In this document: in pieces, positions 1 through 9,869 of the stretch | Layout of the letters: the number at the start of each line of letters is the position of its first letter | Numbering within the stretch: the stretch's first letter is position 1 | Assembly: GCF_001686985.1 (NCBI RefSeq) | Contig: NZ_CP015318.1 | Coordinates: 3,532,001-3,596,000, forward strand | Length of the DNA stretch: 64,000 nucleotides | Direction: 5' to 3' | Source: Mesorhizobium amorphae CCNWGS0123 | GTDB taxonomy: Bacteria; Pseudomonadota; Alphaproteobacteria; Rhizobiales; Rhizobiaceae | Notes under the pieces: generated by a model | What the model saw: only the letters and a program-made list of their open reading frames with translations | Database searches by the model: none | Told to the model about the DNA's origin: nothing | Translations under genes and position numbers: made by a program

Positions 1-88
1 CCTGCCTCGTTCCCGAAAACCGGCTCGCAACGTCAAATCATGAACTGCTCAATCATTGTGGCCGGCGTTACCTGAATATCGACACGCC

Positions 89-2158
89 TTAAGCGAGGCT
101 GCCCTGCAGCACCTTCAGCCTGGCCTTCTTCGGGCTGCGCGCCATCAGCCATTCGCGCGCCTTGTCCTGCGGCATCGGGAAGGCGATGGAATAGCCCTGC
201 ACCTGGTCGCAACCGATCGCCATCAGCGAGTCGAGCTCGGCTTCGGTCTCCGCGCCCTCGGCGACGATCGAGATGCCGAGGCCGCGCGCCAGCTCGGTGA
301 TGGCACGCACGATCTTGGAGTTGTCGCCATTCTCGTTGATGTTCTGGACGAAGCGGCGGTCGATCTTCAGCCGGTCGATCTCGTTCGGGTTGACGTGGCT
401 GAGCGAGGCATAGCCGGTGCCGAAATCGTCGAGTTCCAGATGCACGCCGGCGGCGCGGATGTGCCTGAGCTTCGCGGCGATGCCCGTCTTTTCGTCGTCG
501 AGGATGACGGATTCGACGATTTCAAGCGACAGCTTCTGTGGCGCCAGGCCGGCCTTCTCCAGCGTATCGAACAGGAACTTGTCGAAGTCCGGCTCGCGCA
601 ACTCGGTGCCGGAGACGTTGACGGCGAGCCGCCCGAAGGCGATGCCGGCGCGGTCCCATTCGGCCGCTTCGTTGATTGCCTTGCCAATGACGATGCGGCC
701 GATCTCGGGCATGAAACCGCATTTCTCGGCGACCGGAATGAATTCACCCGGCGAGATCATGCCGCGATCGGCGTGCTTCCAGCGCACCAGCGCCTCGATG
801 CCGCTGATCGTGCCGTTGGTCAGCGACACCTGAGGCTGGAAATAGACCTCGAAGGCCTTGTCGGCGATGGCCGTGCGGATGTCGTGCTCGAGCTGCTTGC
901 GGTAGTCGAGTTCGCGCCTGAGTTCCTCGGAGAAGAACGAGAAGTTGCCGCCGCCGAGCTTCTTGGCGGAGTAAAGCGCCAGATCGGCATGGACCAGCAG
1001 GTCCTCGGCATTGTCGGCGTCGACGGGATAGACGGCAATGCCGCCGCTGGCGCCCGGCAGGATGGTCGTGCCCTGGAAGACGATCGGCTCGTTGATCTGC
1101 TCCAGGATGCGCCTGCCCAGCATATGGATGTCCTCGGTGCTGCCGGCGCCGTTGAGGATCATCACGAACTCGTCGCCGCCGAGGCGCGCGCACAGATCCG
1201 ATGCCCGGCAGGAATCGCGCATGCGCTGTGCGGTGACCACCAGCACATAGTCGCCGGCGGCGTGGCCGAGCGTGTCGTTGATCTGCTTGAAGCGGTCGAG
1301 GTCGAGCTGGATCACGGCCAGCCGCTCGCGCCGGCGATGCGCGCCCTTGATCAGCGTGTCGAAATGGTCGGTGAGAAAAGTGCGGTTGTGCAGGCCGGTC
1401 AGCCCGTCATGCACGGCGATGAAGGCCATCGAGTTGCGCGCGTCGACCAGCTCACGCGTCTTGCGCAGGATGGCGTTCGACATCGGCCGGAAGATGAACA
1501 GCGCCACCAGCACGATGACGCCGATGGTAGCGAAGAACAGGGTGCGGTGAAGATCGAGCAGCTGTCCCGAGCGCTCGTTGGCATAGGCGCTGATACGCTG
1601 GCCAAGTGCCGCATAGCCCGACAGCGTGGCATTGGCGACGGAGGCGTCGAGATTGACGCGCTCGGCACTGCCCTTATAGCCCTCGCCGCCGATTGCCAGC
1701 CTCGATTCGAAGGATGAGATCAGGCGTTCGCCGTTGGCGATCAGCCCGACCGAGAAATAGTCTAGGTGGAAGGGTTTGGCGAACAGCACATTCTCGATCG
1801 ATTTCGGATCGAGCCGTGCCGGCGACGTCGGATCGGCGCCCGTCTGGTCGAGCAGGAGGTCGTAATTCGTCTCGAACTCGGCGGTCGCCTGCTTGAGCGC
1901 GGCAACCAGGGCCGGTTGCTTGTCGCGCGTAGCAGCGCCCGTTGCACCGGCAAGGAAGACGATGCGCTGCGACAGGGCCTTCTGCGTGCTGACGATGTTG
2001 AGCAGTGCGTCGTTGTGCTGCTGGGCCGCCATCATCTGCTGCAGCAGGATGAAGGAGGCCATCACCATGGTGGCGATGATCAGCAGCGCCAGCCAATAGC
2101 CGCTCTTGATCAGCAGTATCAGCTTGCGCGACACGCTATGCACTGGCTGCTGCGACAT
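89..2158 (-). CDS. Membrane-bound bifunctional GGDEF/EAL cyclic-di-GMP protein
   Basis: Predicted inner-membrane protein of 689 aa that makes and/or degrades cyclic-di-GMP. TM1 (about residues 18-40) and TM2 (about 215-235) flank a periplasmic sensor whose first helix (NIVSTQKALSQRIVFLA) resembles PilJ/NarX-type sensors. GGDEF is intact near residue 326 and is preceded by an RASD inhibitory-site motif five residues upstream. The EAL domain keeps EAL near 454, DDFGTGYASL, KIDRRF and EGAETEAE, so both activities look possible. I chose the ATG at 2158 because GGAGGG lies about 10 nt upstream; an in-frame extension reaches 2218. The gene stands alone, so the input signal is unknown. Confidence 0.93.
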   Translation of the reverse strand: MSQQPVHSVSRKLILLIKSGYWLALLIIATMVMASFILLQQMMAAQQHNDALLNIVSTQKALSQRIVFLAGATGAATRDKQPALVAALKQATAEFETNYDLLLDQTGADPTSPARLDPKSIENVLFAKPFHLDYFSVGLIANGERLISSFESRLAIGGEGYKGSAERVNLDASVANATLSGYAALGQRISAYANERSGQLLDLHRTLFFATIGVIVLVALFIFRPMSNAILRKTRELVDARNSMAFIAVHDGLTGLHNRTFLTDHFDTLIKGAHRRRERLAVIQLDLDRFKQINDTLGHAAGDYVLVVTAQRMRDSCRASDLCARLGGDEFVMILNGAGSTEDIHMLGRRILEQINEPIVFQGTTILPGASGGIAVYPVDADNAEDLLVHADLALYSAKKLGGGNFSFFSEELRRELDYRKQLEHDIRTAIADKAFEVYFQPQVSLTNGTISGIEALVRWKHADRGMISPGEFIPVAEKCGFMPEIGRIVIGKAINEAAEWDRAGIAFGRLAVNVSGTELREPDFDKFLFDTLEKAGLAPQKLSLEIVESVILDDEKTGIAAKLRHIRAAGVHLELDDFGTGYASLSHVNPNEIDRLKIDRRFVQNINENGDNSKIVRAITELARGLGISIVAEGAETEAELDSLMAIGCDQVQGYSIAFPMPQDKAREWLMARSPKKARLKVLQGSLA

Positions 2159-2457
2159 TTCTAGGTGACCCCCTCCGGCCGACGGATTCCTGCCGTGAAT
2201 TCCTGGCGAGAAGACCATTGGCTTGAAAGGGTTAACAGGTCCGGAAACGATGACGCTGGCCGCAAGGGCTGGGATGGAAAGCTGCCAAGATGGTTATCAT
2301 GTTCTTTAGCCGCAGCTGTGCATTTGAGTTCATCGTCGCTTGATTGTCACGAAGGATCGCGGCCGCGCGTTCGCGGCGCCACCGAAGCCGTCGCTTTTGC
2401 GATGGATTTTTCCGCCGCGCGGGGCGACAGTCCGATCGATCTCAACAGGGCCTGACC
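2159..2457. other. Intergenic region between the GGDEF/EAL gene and kbl
   Basis: This divergent spacer must hold promoters for both flanking genes. I see no convincing palindrome, RNA gene or small ORF. The kbl frame stays open upstream of its ATG, but the extension is arginine-rich and unlike the family. Confidence 0.5.
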
Positions 2458-3702
2458 ATGAGCGCGGCATTCCTTTCCCACATCGACAGCGAGCTTGAGG
2501 GCCTGAAGTCGGCCGGCCTCTACAAATCCGAGCGGGTGATTGCCTCGACGCAGTCGGCCGAAATCGAAGTCGGCGGCGAAAAGGTGCTGAATTTCTGCGC
2601 CAACAACTATCTCGGGCTCGCCGACAGTCCCGAATTGCGCGAGGCGGCAAAGCAGGCGCTCGACCGCTATGGCTACGGCATGGCCTCGGTGCGCTTCATC
2701 TGCGGGACGCAGGAGGAACACAAGGAGCTCGAAGCCACGATTTCCGCCTTCCTCGGCATGGATGACACCATCCTCTACGGTTCCTGCTTCGACGCCAATG
2801 GCGGCCTGTTCGAGACCCTGCTCGGCGAAGAAGATGCAATCATCTCCGATGCGCTCAACCACGCCTCGATCATCGACGGCGTGCGGCTGTCGAAGGCAAA
2901 GCGCTTCCGCTACGCCAACAACGACATGGCCGAGCTCGAGACGCGATTGAAGGAGGCGAAGGATTGTCGCTTCCGGCTGATCGCCACCGACGGCGTGTTT
3001 TCCATGGACGGCATCATCGCCAACCTGAAGGGCGTCTGCGACCTTGCCGACAAATACGACGCCATGGTCATGGTCGACGACAGCCATGCGGTCGGCTTCG
3101 TCGGCGCCAACGGCCGCGGGTCGGCCGAGCATTGCGGCGTCGAGGGCAGGGTGGACATCATCACTGGCACGCTCGGCAAGGCGCTGGGCGGCGCCTCCGG
3201 CGGCTATACGTCGGGCAAGAGGCAGGTGGTCGACTGGCTGCGCCAGCGCTCGCGGCCCTATCTGTTCTCCAACACGCTGATGCCGGCGATCGCCGGCGCT
3301 TCGATCCGGGTGTTCGAGATGGTCCGCAACGGCGATGCGCTGCGCCGGCGCCTCTACGACAACGCCGCGCGGTTCCGCTCCGAGATGGGCAAGCTCGGCT
3401 TCACGCTGGCCGGCGCCGACCATCCGATCATCCCGGTGATGCTGGGCGATGCGGCCCTTGCGCAGGAGATGGCGGCACGCATGCTGAAGCGCGGCATCTA
3501 TGTGATCGGCTTTTCGTTCCCGGTGGTGCCGAAGGGCCAGGCTCGCATCCGCACGCAGATGTCGGCCGCCCATTCCAGCGCCGACATCGATCGTGCGGTG
3601 GCGGCGTTCGGCGCCGTCGGCAAGGAGCTGGGCGTCATCTCTGAGTTGCCAAAAGCGATTCCGGATCAAGCGATTCAAGGGACAAAAGAATGTCGAACAT
3701 GA
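2458..3702 (+). CDS. kbl: 2-amino-3-ketobutyrate CoA ligase (glycine C-acetyltransferase)
   Basis: PLP enzyme that cleaves 2-amino-3-ketobutyrate with CoA to glycine and acetyl-CoA, the second step of threonine degradation. The 414-aa protein has the alpha-oxoamine synthase fold: [11 protein letters not shown] near the N terminus, [10 protein letters not shown], and the PLP lysine in [10 protein letters not shown] (about K241). The family is usually near 395-400 aa; the excess is a C-terminal tail ([19 protein letters not shown]) that runs into the tdh start. ATG 2458 matches the family N terminus. The pairing with tdh is the standard threonine-to-glycine route. Confidence 0.96.
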   Translation: MSAAFLSHIDSELEGLKSAGLYKSERVIASTQSAEIEVGGEKVLNFCANNYLGLADSPELREAAKQALDRYGYGMASVRFICGTQEEHKELEATISAFLGMDDTILYGSCFDANGGLFETLLGEEDAIISDALNHASIIDGVRLSKAKRFRYANNDMAELETRLKEAKDCRFRLIATDGVFSMDGIIANLKGVCDLADKYDAMVMVDDSHAVGFVGANGRGSAEHCGVEGRVDIITGTLGKALGGASGGYTSGKRQVVDWLRQRSRPYLFSNTLMPAIAGASIRVFEMVRNGDALRRRLYDNAARFRSEMGKLGFTLAGADHPIIPVMLGDAALAQEMAARMLKRGIYVIGFSFPVVPKGQARIRTQMSAAHSSADIDRAVAAFGAVGKELGVISELPKAIPDQAIQGTKECRT

Positions 3703-4724
3703 TGAAGGCGCTGGTGAAGGCCAAGGCCGAACCGGGCATCTGGATGGAAGAGGTGCCGGTGCCGGAGATCGGCCCCAACGACGTGCTGATCAAGGTCAGG
3801 AAAACCGCGATCTGCGGCACCGACGTCCACATCTACAATTGGGACCAGTGGGCGCAAAAGACCGTGCCGGTGCCGATGGTGACCGGCCATGAATTCGTCG
3901 GCACGGTCGCCGATTTCGGCGCGGCGGTCACCGAATACAAGGTCGGCCAGCGCGTGTCGGGCGAAGGCCACATCGTCTGCGGCCATTGCCGCAACTGCCG
4001 GGCGGGGCGAGGGCATCTCTGCCGCAACACGCTCGGCGTTGGCGTCAACCGCCCCGGCGCCTTCGGCGAATACCTGGCGATCCCACAGCACAATGTCGTG
4101 CCGATTCCCGACGACGTGCCGGACGAGATCGCCGCGATCTTCGATCCATTGGGCAATGCGGTCCACACGGCATTGTCGTTCGACCTGGTCGGCGAGGACG
4201 TGCTGGTCACCGGCGCCGGCCCGATCGGCATCATGGGCGCGCTGGTGGCGCAGTGCGTTGGTGCCAGGAAAGTCGTCATCACCGACATCAACCCGGTGCG
4301 GCTGGCGCTGGCAAAAAAACTCGGCGTCCAGCATGTCGTCGATGCGTCCAAGGAAAAGCTGCGCGACGTCATGCCGGTGCTCGGCATGACCGAGGGCTTT
4401 GACGTCGGCCTCGAAATGTCGGGAGCGGCTCCCGCCTTCCGCGACATGATCGACACCATGAACAATGGCGGCAAGATCGCCATTTTGGGCATCGCGCCGA
4501 CCGGCTTCGAGATCGACTGGAACAAGGTCATCTTCAAGATGCTGCATCTCAAGGGCATCTATGGGCGCGAGATGTTCGAGACCTGGTACAAGATGATCGC
4601 TTTGGTGCAAGGCCCGCTCGACGTCTCCGGGCTGATCACTCATCGTATCGGCATCGACGATTTCCAGACCGGGTTCGATGCCATGCGCAGCGGCAGTTCG
4701 GGCAAGGTGGTGATGGACTGGTGA
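3690..4724 (+). CDS. tdh: L-threonine 3-dehydrogenase
   Basis: Zinc-dependent medium-chain dehydrogenase that oxidises L-threonine to 2-amino-3-ketobutyrate with NAD+. The 344-aa protein has catalytic-zinc residues in [13 protein letters not shown] (C42) and TGHEFVG, the structural-zinc cysteine cluster [15 protein letters not shown], and the Rossmann motif [10 protein letters not shown]. Its ATG lies inside the 3' end of kbl in another frame, an overlap of 13 nt, which suggests translational coupling. The product is labile, so co-expression with Kbl fits. Confidence 0.97.
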   Translation: MSNMMKALVKAKAEPGIWMEEVPVPEIGPNDVLIKVRKTAICGTDVHIYNWDQWAQKTVPVPMVTGHEFVGTVADFGAAVTEYKVGQRVSGEGHIVCGHCRNCRAGRGHLCRNTLGVGVNRPGAFGEYLAIPQHNVVPIPDDVPDEIAAIFDPLGNAVHTALSFDLVGEDVLVTGAGPIGIMGALVAQCVGARKVVITDINPVRLALAKKLGVQHVVDASKEKLRDVMPVLGMTEGFDVGLEMSGAAPAFRDMIDTMNNGGKIAILGIAPTGFEIDWNKVIFKMLHLKGIYGREMFETWYKMIALVQGPLDVSGLITHRIGIDDFQTGFDAMRSGSSGKVVMDW

Positions 4725-4783
4725 GCGCTATGCTTCCGTCACCTGGACGAAACCGAAAGCAAAGGTCCCACAGACACCTGCCG

Positions 4784-5425
4784 TTAGACATAGGACGTGC
4801 GTTTAGGGTCGAAGACAATCGGATAATGGTGCTCGTCGAGAATATCGAGGAAAGCATCCAGCCGCGCCGTCCTGATGAACTCATACTCCGCACCGGAGAT
4901 TAAATGGACGCAGAGGATCGTGACGTCATCATTGTCGATGGTCAGTGCCTCCGCAATGCCTTTGTCCGGCGCTATGATAGGGGTCAAAAACAGGAAAATT
5001 CTGAAATCCGACCCTGAGACGGGCGACCAAGGCATTTCAATGCGGTGACCAAAGCCCAACCATGTATTGTCGATAAAAGGATACTCCGCCAGCCATTTGA
5101 GATTGCTGATGACGTTCGGGTCAGGCTCGCGAACATACCACATCAGTTCGGCCCGCCGGTCGGTGTTCTCGCCTGCCGTTGACGGGATAGACATTCGCCG
5201 GTCGCTCATGCCGTTGGTCAGGAGCACAAAGCCGTTGCCCGCCGGATCGATGAGTGAGAAGTCTCGAGGAAACGCAAGAACCTCAACGTCATCAGGCCCA
5301 TTGCCCGGGAAGATGCTATGGGGCTCGCCGAGCTCTTCGGTGTAAACCGATCTTCGATACAGGTTGTTGGAGTTGCCAGACCGGGGCGGATCGCTGGTGA
5401 ACAATCCCTTTGGAAACCGAGCCAT
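4784..5425 (-). CDS. Suppressor-of-fused (SUFU) domain protein
   Basis: A 213-aa cytosolic protein with no signal peptide or TM segment. Family features are the FVLLTNGMSD core followed by MSIPS, RAELMWYV, and a C-terminal FLFLTPI..DKGIAEAL stretch, which fit the SUFU family (PF05076). Bacterial SUFU proteins are often immunity proteins of polymorphic toxins; no toxin gene is seen here, so a specific role is unproven. The gene is more AT-rich than kbl-tdh and hmgA and sits alone between them, suggesting acquisition. GGGAG lies upstream of the chosen ATG. Confidence 0.8.
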   Translation of the reverse strand: MARFPKGLFTSDPPRSGNSNNLYRRSVYTEELGEPHSIFPGNGPDDVEVLAFPRDFSLIDPAGNGFVLLTNGMSDRRMSIPSTAGENTDRRAELMWYVREPDPNVISNLKWLAEYPFIDNTWLGFGHRIEMPWSPVSGSDFRIFLFLTPIIAPDKGIAEALTIDNDDVTILCVHLISGAEYEFIRTARLDAFLDILDEHHYPIVFDPKRTSYV

Positions 5426-5443
5426 CTTCCACCGCTCCCGATA

Positions 5444-5914
5444 TCAGCCCTCAGAACTCATCCGATTAGCACCGACTACGCTTTGTCCCAAGCAGGCTTC
5501 CAGCGCTGCCACCCCGTCCACAATCGCTGTTTGCTCTTCCGCACCCAACCTCGCCAGCAACTCCCGCTCAAACGCCTTCGCCAGCGGCACCATTTCGCGA
5601 TAGGCGGCAAGCCCCGCTTTGGTCAGCGTCAGGTGCTCGACACGGCGATCGCTCTCGTCCGGCGTGCGCGTCAGCCAGCGCCGGCGCTCCAACTCGGCCA
5701 CCGCACGCGAAACCTTGGTCTTGTGCATGGCCGACTGTTCGCCAAGTGCCTTTGCCGTCATTGTGCCGTGCTGGCCGAGCCCGGCCAGCGTGCGCCATTC
5801 GGGCCGGGTCAGGCCGTGGCGGTCCTTGTAGATCTTCGAGAATTCGTGGCTGACCGCATCGGCAAGCCGGTAGAGCCGGTAGGGCAGGAAGCTTTCCAGT
5901 TCGAGGATGTCCAT
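5444..5914 (-). CDS. MarR family transcriptional regulator
   Basis: A 156-aa winged-helix regulator. The DNA-binding core includes LTRPEWRTLAGLGQHGTMTAKALGE followed by HKTKVSRAVAELERRRWLTR, and the wing is DESDRRVEHLTLT. It is transcribed divergently from hmgA, with 126 bp between the start codons, so control of homogentisate genes in response to an aromatic intermediate is the obvious inference. GAGG lies upstream of the ATG. Confidence 0.9.
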   Translation of the reverse strand: MDILELESFLPYRLYRLADAVSHEFSKIYKDRHGLTRPEWRTLAGLGQHGTMTAKALGEQSAMHKTKVSRAVAELERRRWLTRTPDESDRRVEHLTLTKAGLAAYREMVPLAKAFERELLARLGAEEQTAIVDGVAALEACLGQSVVGANRMSSEG

Positions 5915-5952
5915 GGTTGCTTAGTCCTCGCAACGCCATGGCGGCATTGATA

Positions 5953-5973
5953 GTTACATTTTAGATGGTTACA
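5953..5973. promoter_or_regulatory. Possible MarR operator: paired GTTACA repeats
   Basis: In the marR-hmgA intergenic region, GTTACA occurs at 5953-5958 and 5968-5973, a 15-bp period, with CATTT and AAATG arms around the second copy. The location suits a shared MarR operator. The repeats are short and direct rather than a clean palindrome, so this is tentative. Confidence 0.3.
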
Positions 5974-6040
5974 AATGAAACCACTTTGGTCAATCCATCA
6001 GGACGTCTCGCGTCTTCGTGGATGCGCAACGGAGGAAGCG

Positions 6041-7354
6041 ATGACCTTTTCCTACATGCCAGGCTTCGGCAACGACTTCGAAACCGAGACGCTGCCGGGC
6101 TCACTGCCGCAGGGACGAAATTCGCCACAGCGGCCGGCCTACGGCCTCTATGCCGAACAGCTTTCCGGTTCGCCCTTCACCGCGCCGCGCGGCACCAATG
6201 AGCGCTCCTGGCTCTATCGCATCCGGCCGAGCGTAAAACACACCGGTCGGTTCAAACCGGCCAGCTATCCGCTGTGGAAGACTGCCCCCAATGTCGGCGA
6301 CCACGAACTGGCGCTCGGCCAGTACCGCTGGAACCCGGTGCCGATGCCGAAGGAGCCGACCGATTTCATTCAGGGCATACGCAGCATGACCACGGCCGGC
6401 GATGTGCTTGGGCAGACCGGCATGGCAGCGCATGTTTATGTTGCCAACACATCGATGGTCGACGACCATTTCTTCAACGCCGACGGCGAGTTGCTGATTG
6501 TGCCGCAGGTGGGGGCGCTGCGCTTCGTCACCGAGATGGGCGTCATCGAGCTTCGGCCGGGCGAGATTGCCGTCCTGCCGCGCGGTCTGGTGTTCAAGGT
6601 CGAGCTGGTCGACAAGGAAGTGCGCGGCTATGTCTGCGAGAACTACGGCGCCAAGCTGACGATGCCCGACCGCGGCCCGATCGGCGCCAATTGCCTCGCC
6701 AATCCGCGCGATTTCAAGACGCCTTGCGCCTGGTTCGAGGAGAAGGAGACGCCGTGCCGGCTGATCGTCAAATGGTGCGGAAATTTCCACGTCACCGAGA
6801 TCGGCCATTCGCCGCTGGACGTGGTGGCGTGGCACGGCAACTACGCGCCCTACAAATATGATCTTGCGACGTTTTCGCCTGTCGGCGCCATCCTGTTCGA
6901 CCATCCTGATCCGTCGATCTTCACGGTGCTGACGGCGCCCAGCGGCGAGGAGGGCACCGCCAACATCGACTTCGTCATCTTCCCGCCGCGCTGGTTGGTG
7001 GCGGAGGATACGTTCCGGCCGCCCTGGTACCACCGCAACATCATGAGCGAGTTCATGGGCCTGATCCACGGCCAGTACGACGCCAAGGAGGAAGGCTTTG
7101 TCCCTGGCGGCATCAGCCTGCACAATCTGATGCTGGCCCACGGGCCAGACGCCCCTGGCTTCGAAAAGGCCTCGCGTACCGAGCTGAAACCGGTCAAGCT
7201 CGAGGACACCATGGCCTTCATGTTCGAGACCCGATTCCCGCAAATGCTGACCCGCTACGGCGCCGAGCTGGAAACAAGGCAGGACAATTACATCGACTGC
7301 TGGGCCGATCTGAAGAAGCGTTTTAATGGCACGCCCGAGGGCGACTGGTCTTGA
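6041..7354 (+). CDS. hmgA: Homogentisate 1,2-dioxygenase
   Basis: Non-heme iron enzyme that opens the ring of homogentisate to 4-maleylacetoacetate in tyrosine and phenylalanine breakdown. The 437-aa protein starts with the family signature [15 protein letters not shown] and carries the iron-ligand region [18 protein letters not shown] plus a later histidine in [18 protein letters not shown] 6041 is preceded by GGAGGAAGCG, and the upstream in-frame extension lacks family features. The stop TGA overlaps the TTG start of the next gene, indicating translational coupling. Confidence 0.97.
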   Translation: MTFSYMPGFGNDFETETLPGSLPQGRNSPQRPAYGLYAEQLSGSPFTAPRGTNERSWLYRIRPSVKHTGRFKPASYPLWKTAPNVGDHELALGQYRWNPVPMPKEPTDFIQGIRSMTTAGDVLGQTGMAAHVYVANTSMVDDHFFNADGELLIVPQVGALRFVTEMGVIELRPGEIAVLPRGLVFKVELVDKEVRGYVCENYGAKLTMPDRGPIGANCLANPRDFKTPCAWFEEKETPCRLIVKWCGNFHVTEIGHSPLDVVAWHGNYAPYKYDLATFSPVGAILFDHPDPSIFTVLTAPSGEEGTANIDFVIFPPRWLVAEDTFRPPWYHRNIMSEFMGLIHGQYDAKEEGFVPGGISLHNLMLAHGPDAPGFEKASRTELKPVKLEDTMAFMFETRFPQMLTRYGAELETRQDNYIDCWADLKKRFNGTPEGDWS

Positions 7355-8253
7355 GCGTCGACCGGGTGCGCGATCGGTTGGTGCTTCTGGGTTCCAAGGG
7401 CGGACCGGCGTTGCGGCCAGGCGGGCCTTGGCCGAGTTCGTCGCTGCTGGAGCTCGGCGGCCGCACCATTGTCGTCGACTGCGGGCTGGGCGTGACGCGG
7501 GCGTTTGTTGACGCAGGAGTCGGCCTGAAGGCGCTCGACCTCATCTTCATCACCCATCTTCATTCCGACCACGTGCTGGAACTCGGGCCGCTCATCCACA
7601 CCGCCTGGACGGCCGGTCTGGCGAGCCCGGTCAGCGTCTTCGGACCACCCGGCACCGGCCATTACTGGAGGCGCTTTTGTCAGGCGATGGAATTCGACAT
7701 CGAGATCCGCATCGCCGACGAGGGCCGGCCGGATATCCGCGAGCTGGTTTCGGTCGTCGAGTTCGGCGAGGGCAAGGTTATCGAGGACTACGGACTGAAG
7801 GTGACGGCGCTGCGCGTCGACCATCCGCCGGTGACCGACTGTTTTGCGCTGCGCTTCGAGCAAGGTGGGAAAAGCGTTGTCTTCTCGGCCGACACGGCGT
7901 TCTTTCCACCGCTGGCCGATTTCGCCAAGGGTGCCGACATTCTTGTCCACGAGGCGATGCTGGAACAAGGCATCGAGAGGCTGGTCGCCAAGACCGGTAA
8001 CGGCGCGCGGCTGAGGGAACATTTGCTCGCCAGTCATTCGTTTGCCGATGAAGCGGGGCGCATCGCTACCGACGCCGGTGTCAAAAGACTGGTGCTGAAC
8101 CACCTCATCCCGGCCGACGATCCCGAGATCGGTGAAGCCGATTGGATCGCTGCCGTCAGGAAAACTTGGTCTGGCGACTTGACGATTGCCCGCGACGGCC
8201 TTGTTGTGGGCTTAAGCTGCGCCGAAGCCGCAGTAGGAGAGGAAACCGCATGA
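7351..8253 (+). CDS. Metallo-beta-lactamase-fold hydrolase inside the homogentisate operon
   Basis: A 300-aa cytosolic MBL-fold protein. The zinc motif THLHSDH lies at residues 68-74, with a bridging Asp in FSADT and a late His in LVLNHLIP, as in RNase Z/arylsulfatase-like hydrolases. The TTG start overlaps the hmgA stop (TTGA) and its stop overlaps the next ATG (ATGA), so it is translated with hmgA and the FAA hydrolase. The substrate is unknown; an acyl or ester intermediate of the pathway is an inference from context only. Confidence 0.85.
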   Translation: MSVDRVRDRLVLLGSKGGPALRPGGPWPSSSLLELGGRTIVVDCGLGVTRAFVDAGVGLKALDLIFITHLHSDHVLELGPLIHTAWTAGLASPVSVFGPPGTGHYWRRFCQAMEFDIEIRIADEGRPDIRELVSVVEFGEGKVIEDYGLKVTALRVDHPPVTDCFALRFEQGGKSVVFSADTAFFPPLADFAKGADILVHEAMLEQGIERLVAKTGNGARLREHLLASHSFADEAGRIATDAGVKRLVLNHLIPADDPEIGEADWIAAVRKTWSGDLTIARDGLVVGLSCAEAAVGEETA

Positions 8254-9263
8254 AGCTTGCCACATTGAAGGACGGGACACGCGACGGGAAACTTGTCGTC
8301 GTCTCGCGTGACCTGACGCGCTTTACCGATGCCTCGTTTCTGGTGCGCACCCTGCAGGCCGCGCTCGACGACTGGAGCCGCATCGCGCCGCATCTCGCCG
8401 CCATGGCGGAATCGCTGGAGAACAATGCGGTGCCTTCTGCCCGGTTTCACGAGCATGACGCCCATTCGCCGCTGCCGCGCGCCTATCAATGGGCCGACGG
8501 TTCGGCCTATGTGAACCATGTCGAACTGGTGCGGAAAGCGCGTGGCGCCGAGATGCCGGCGAGCTTCTGGACCGATCCGCTGATCTACCAGGGTGGCTCC
8601 GACAGCTTCGTTCCGCCGCGCGATCCGATCCGCATGGCGGACGAGGCCTTCGGCATCGACATGGAGGCGGAAGTCGCCGTCGTCGTCGATGACGTGCCGA
8701 TGGGTGCCGGCCTCGATGAGGCGCGGGCCGCGATCCGGCTGGTCATGCTGGTCAATGACGTGACGCTGCGTGCCCTCGCGGGGCCGGAGCTAGCCAAGGG
8801 TTTTGGCTTCTTCCAATCAAAGCCGTCCTCGGCCTTTTCGCCCGTCGCGGTGACGCCGGACGAATTGGGCGACGCCTGGGATGGCGGCAAGGTCAGCCTG
8901 CCGCTGCTCGCCGATCTCAACGGCAAGCCGTTCGGCCGGGCGAACGCCGGCATCGACATGACCTTCGATTTTCCGGCGCTGATCGTCCATGCCGCCAGGA
9001 CAAGACCGCTGGTCGCCGGCACGATCATCGGCTCCGGCACCGTGTCCAACAAGCTCGACGGTGGCCCGGGCAAGCCGGTGCCGGCAGGTGGCGCCGGCTA
9101 TTCCTGCATCGCCGAGCTGCGCATGATCGAGACCATTGTATCAGGCGAACCCAAAACGCCGTTCCTGGGCTTCGGCGATACGGTGCGCATCGAGATGAAG
9201 AACAAGGCGGGAAGTTCTATCTTCGGCGCCATCGAGCAGAAGGTCGAGAAATACGAGAGGTGA
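8250..9263 (+). CDS. Fumarylacetoacetate hydrolase family protein
   Basis: A 337-aa FAA-hydrolase-family protein. The acidic metal-site region is FGIDMEAEVAVVVDDVP, followed by LVMLVNDVTLR, FFQSKPSSAFSP and a C-terminal GAGYSCIAELRMIETI segment. In this operon it most likely splits 4-fumarylacetoacetate to fumarate and acetoacetate, the last step after hmgA. The start is ATG 8250, four bases overlapping the upstream gene, with AGGAGAGG as ribosome binding site. Other C-C hydrolase substrates are possible because the family is broad. Confidence 0.9.
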   Translation: MKLATLKDGTRDGKLVVVSRDLTRFTDASFLVRTLQAALDDWSRIAPHLAAMAESLENNAVPSARFHEHDAHSPLPRAYQWADGSAYVNHVELVRKARGAEMPASFWTDPLIYQGGSDSFVPPRDPIRMADEAFGIDMEAEVAVVVDDVPMGAGLDEARAAIRLVMLVNDVTLRALAGPELAKGFGFFQSKPSSAFSPVAVTPDELGDAWDGGKVSLPLLADLNGKPFGRANAGIDMTFDFPALIVHAARTRPLVAGTIIGSGTVSNKLDGGPGKPVPAGGAGYSCIAELRMIETIVSGEPKTPFLGFGDTVRIEMKNKAGSSIFGAIEQKVEKYER

Positions 9264-9267
9264 GGGA

Positions 9268-9564
9268 ATGACGGGCGGGGCATTCTATCTTCTGTGCGGC
9301 GTCTGGGCGCTTGTGATGCTGGCGATCTTCATCCAGGCGATCCGGCTGAGTTATCGCATCGAGGCGCGCTCGCCTGACCTCACCAACCGCAGCGGCTTTC
9401 CGCGCAACGCGATGATGTTCCACACCGTCACCAACATCAACGTCGCGCGCGACGAGGAAACGCAGGCCATGCGGCGGCGCATGAACCGGCTGCTGCTGAT
9501 CGTTCTGGCCGGGTTCGTGGTCATGTGGGCGGGCCTCTATCTGATGCGGTCGACGGACGCTTGA
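9268..9564 (+). CDS. Small two-TM membrane protein, first of a tandem pair
   Basis: A 98-aa protein with a hydrophobic N-terminal helix (about residues 5-26), a charged middle, and a second hydrophobic helix (about 73-92). The middle carries TNINVARDEETQAMRRRMN. It starts 4 bp after the FAA hydrolase stop, so it probably belongs to the same transcript. The next gene is a diverged copy of the same size. I do not recognise a function. Confidence 0.75.
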   Translation: MTGGAFYLLCGVWALVMLAIFIQAIRLSYRIEARSPDLTNRSGFPRNAMMFHTVTNINVARDEETQAMRRRMNRLLLIVLAGFVVMWAGLYLMRSTDA

Positions 9565-9571
9565 CTGGCAG

Positions 9572-9868
9572 ATGCCGTACTCCGTTCCCTATCTTTGTTG
9601 GATCGGACTTTGCAGCGTCGCAACCGGCTGGCTGTTGATCTCCGCAATTCGGCTCTGCCGGCAGGTCGAGGACCGGTCTGAAAGGCTGCGCAATTTCAGC
9701 AGCATGGCGCGCCTACCGAAGCTTATTCATGTTGCTTTGAACCGGGACGTCGCAAGCGACGCCGAAACACAGGCGCTGCGGCGCGGCATGAACGCTCGTC
9801 TTACGGGTATAGTTGCCCTGGCCGGCATTACAAATTTGGTTGCCTGGACCGGTTGGGCAGGCGCATAG
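9572..9868 (+). CDS. Small two-TM membrane protein, second of a tandem pair
   Basis: A 98-aa protein with the same plan as its upstream neighbour: an N-terminal hydrophobic helix, a central motif LNRDVASDAETQALRRGMN, and a C-terminal hydrophobic helix. The shared pattern N-x(0,1)-(D/N)-V-A-x-D-x-ETQA(M/L)RR-x-MN shows duplication. It begins 7 bp after the first copy. The function is unknown. Confidence 0.7.
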   Translation: MPYSVPYLCWIGLCSVATGWLLISAIRLCRQVEDRSERLRNFSSMARLPKLIHVALNRDVASDAETQALRRGMNARLTGIVALAGITNLVAWTGWAGA

Positions 9869-9869
9869 C

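Noticed and set aside
56-1717. 553-codon plus-strand ORF opposite the GGDEF/EAL gene
   Set aside because: It is antisense to a protein with intact catalytic motifs and is an Arg/Asp/Val-rich GC shadow without any domain.
2347-3678. 443-codon minus-strand ORF opposite kbl
   Set aside because: Shadow ORF typical of high-GC sequence; kbl is certain on the other strand.
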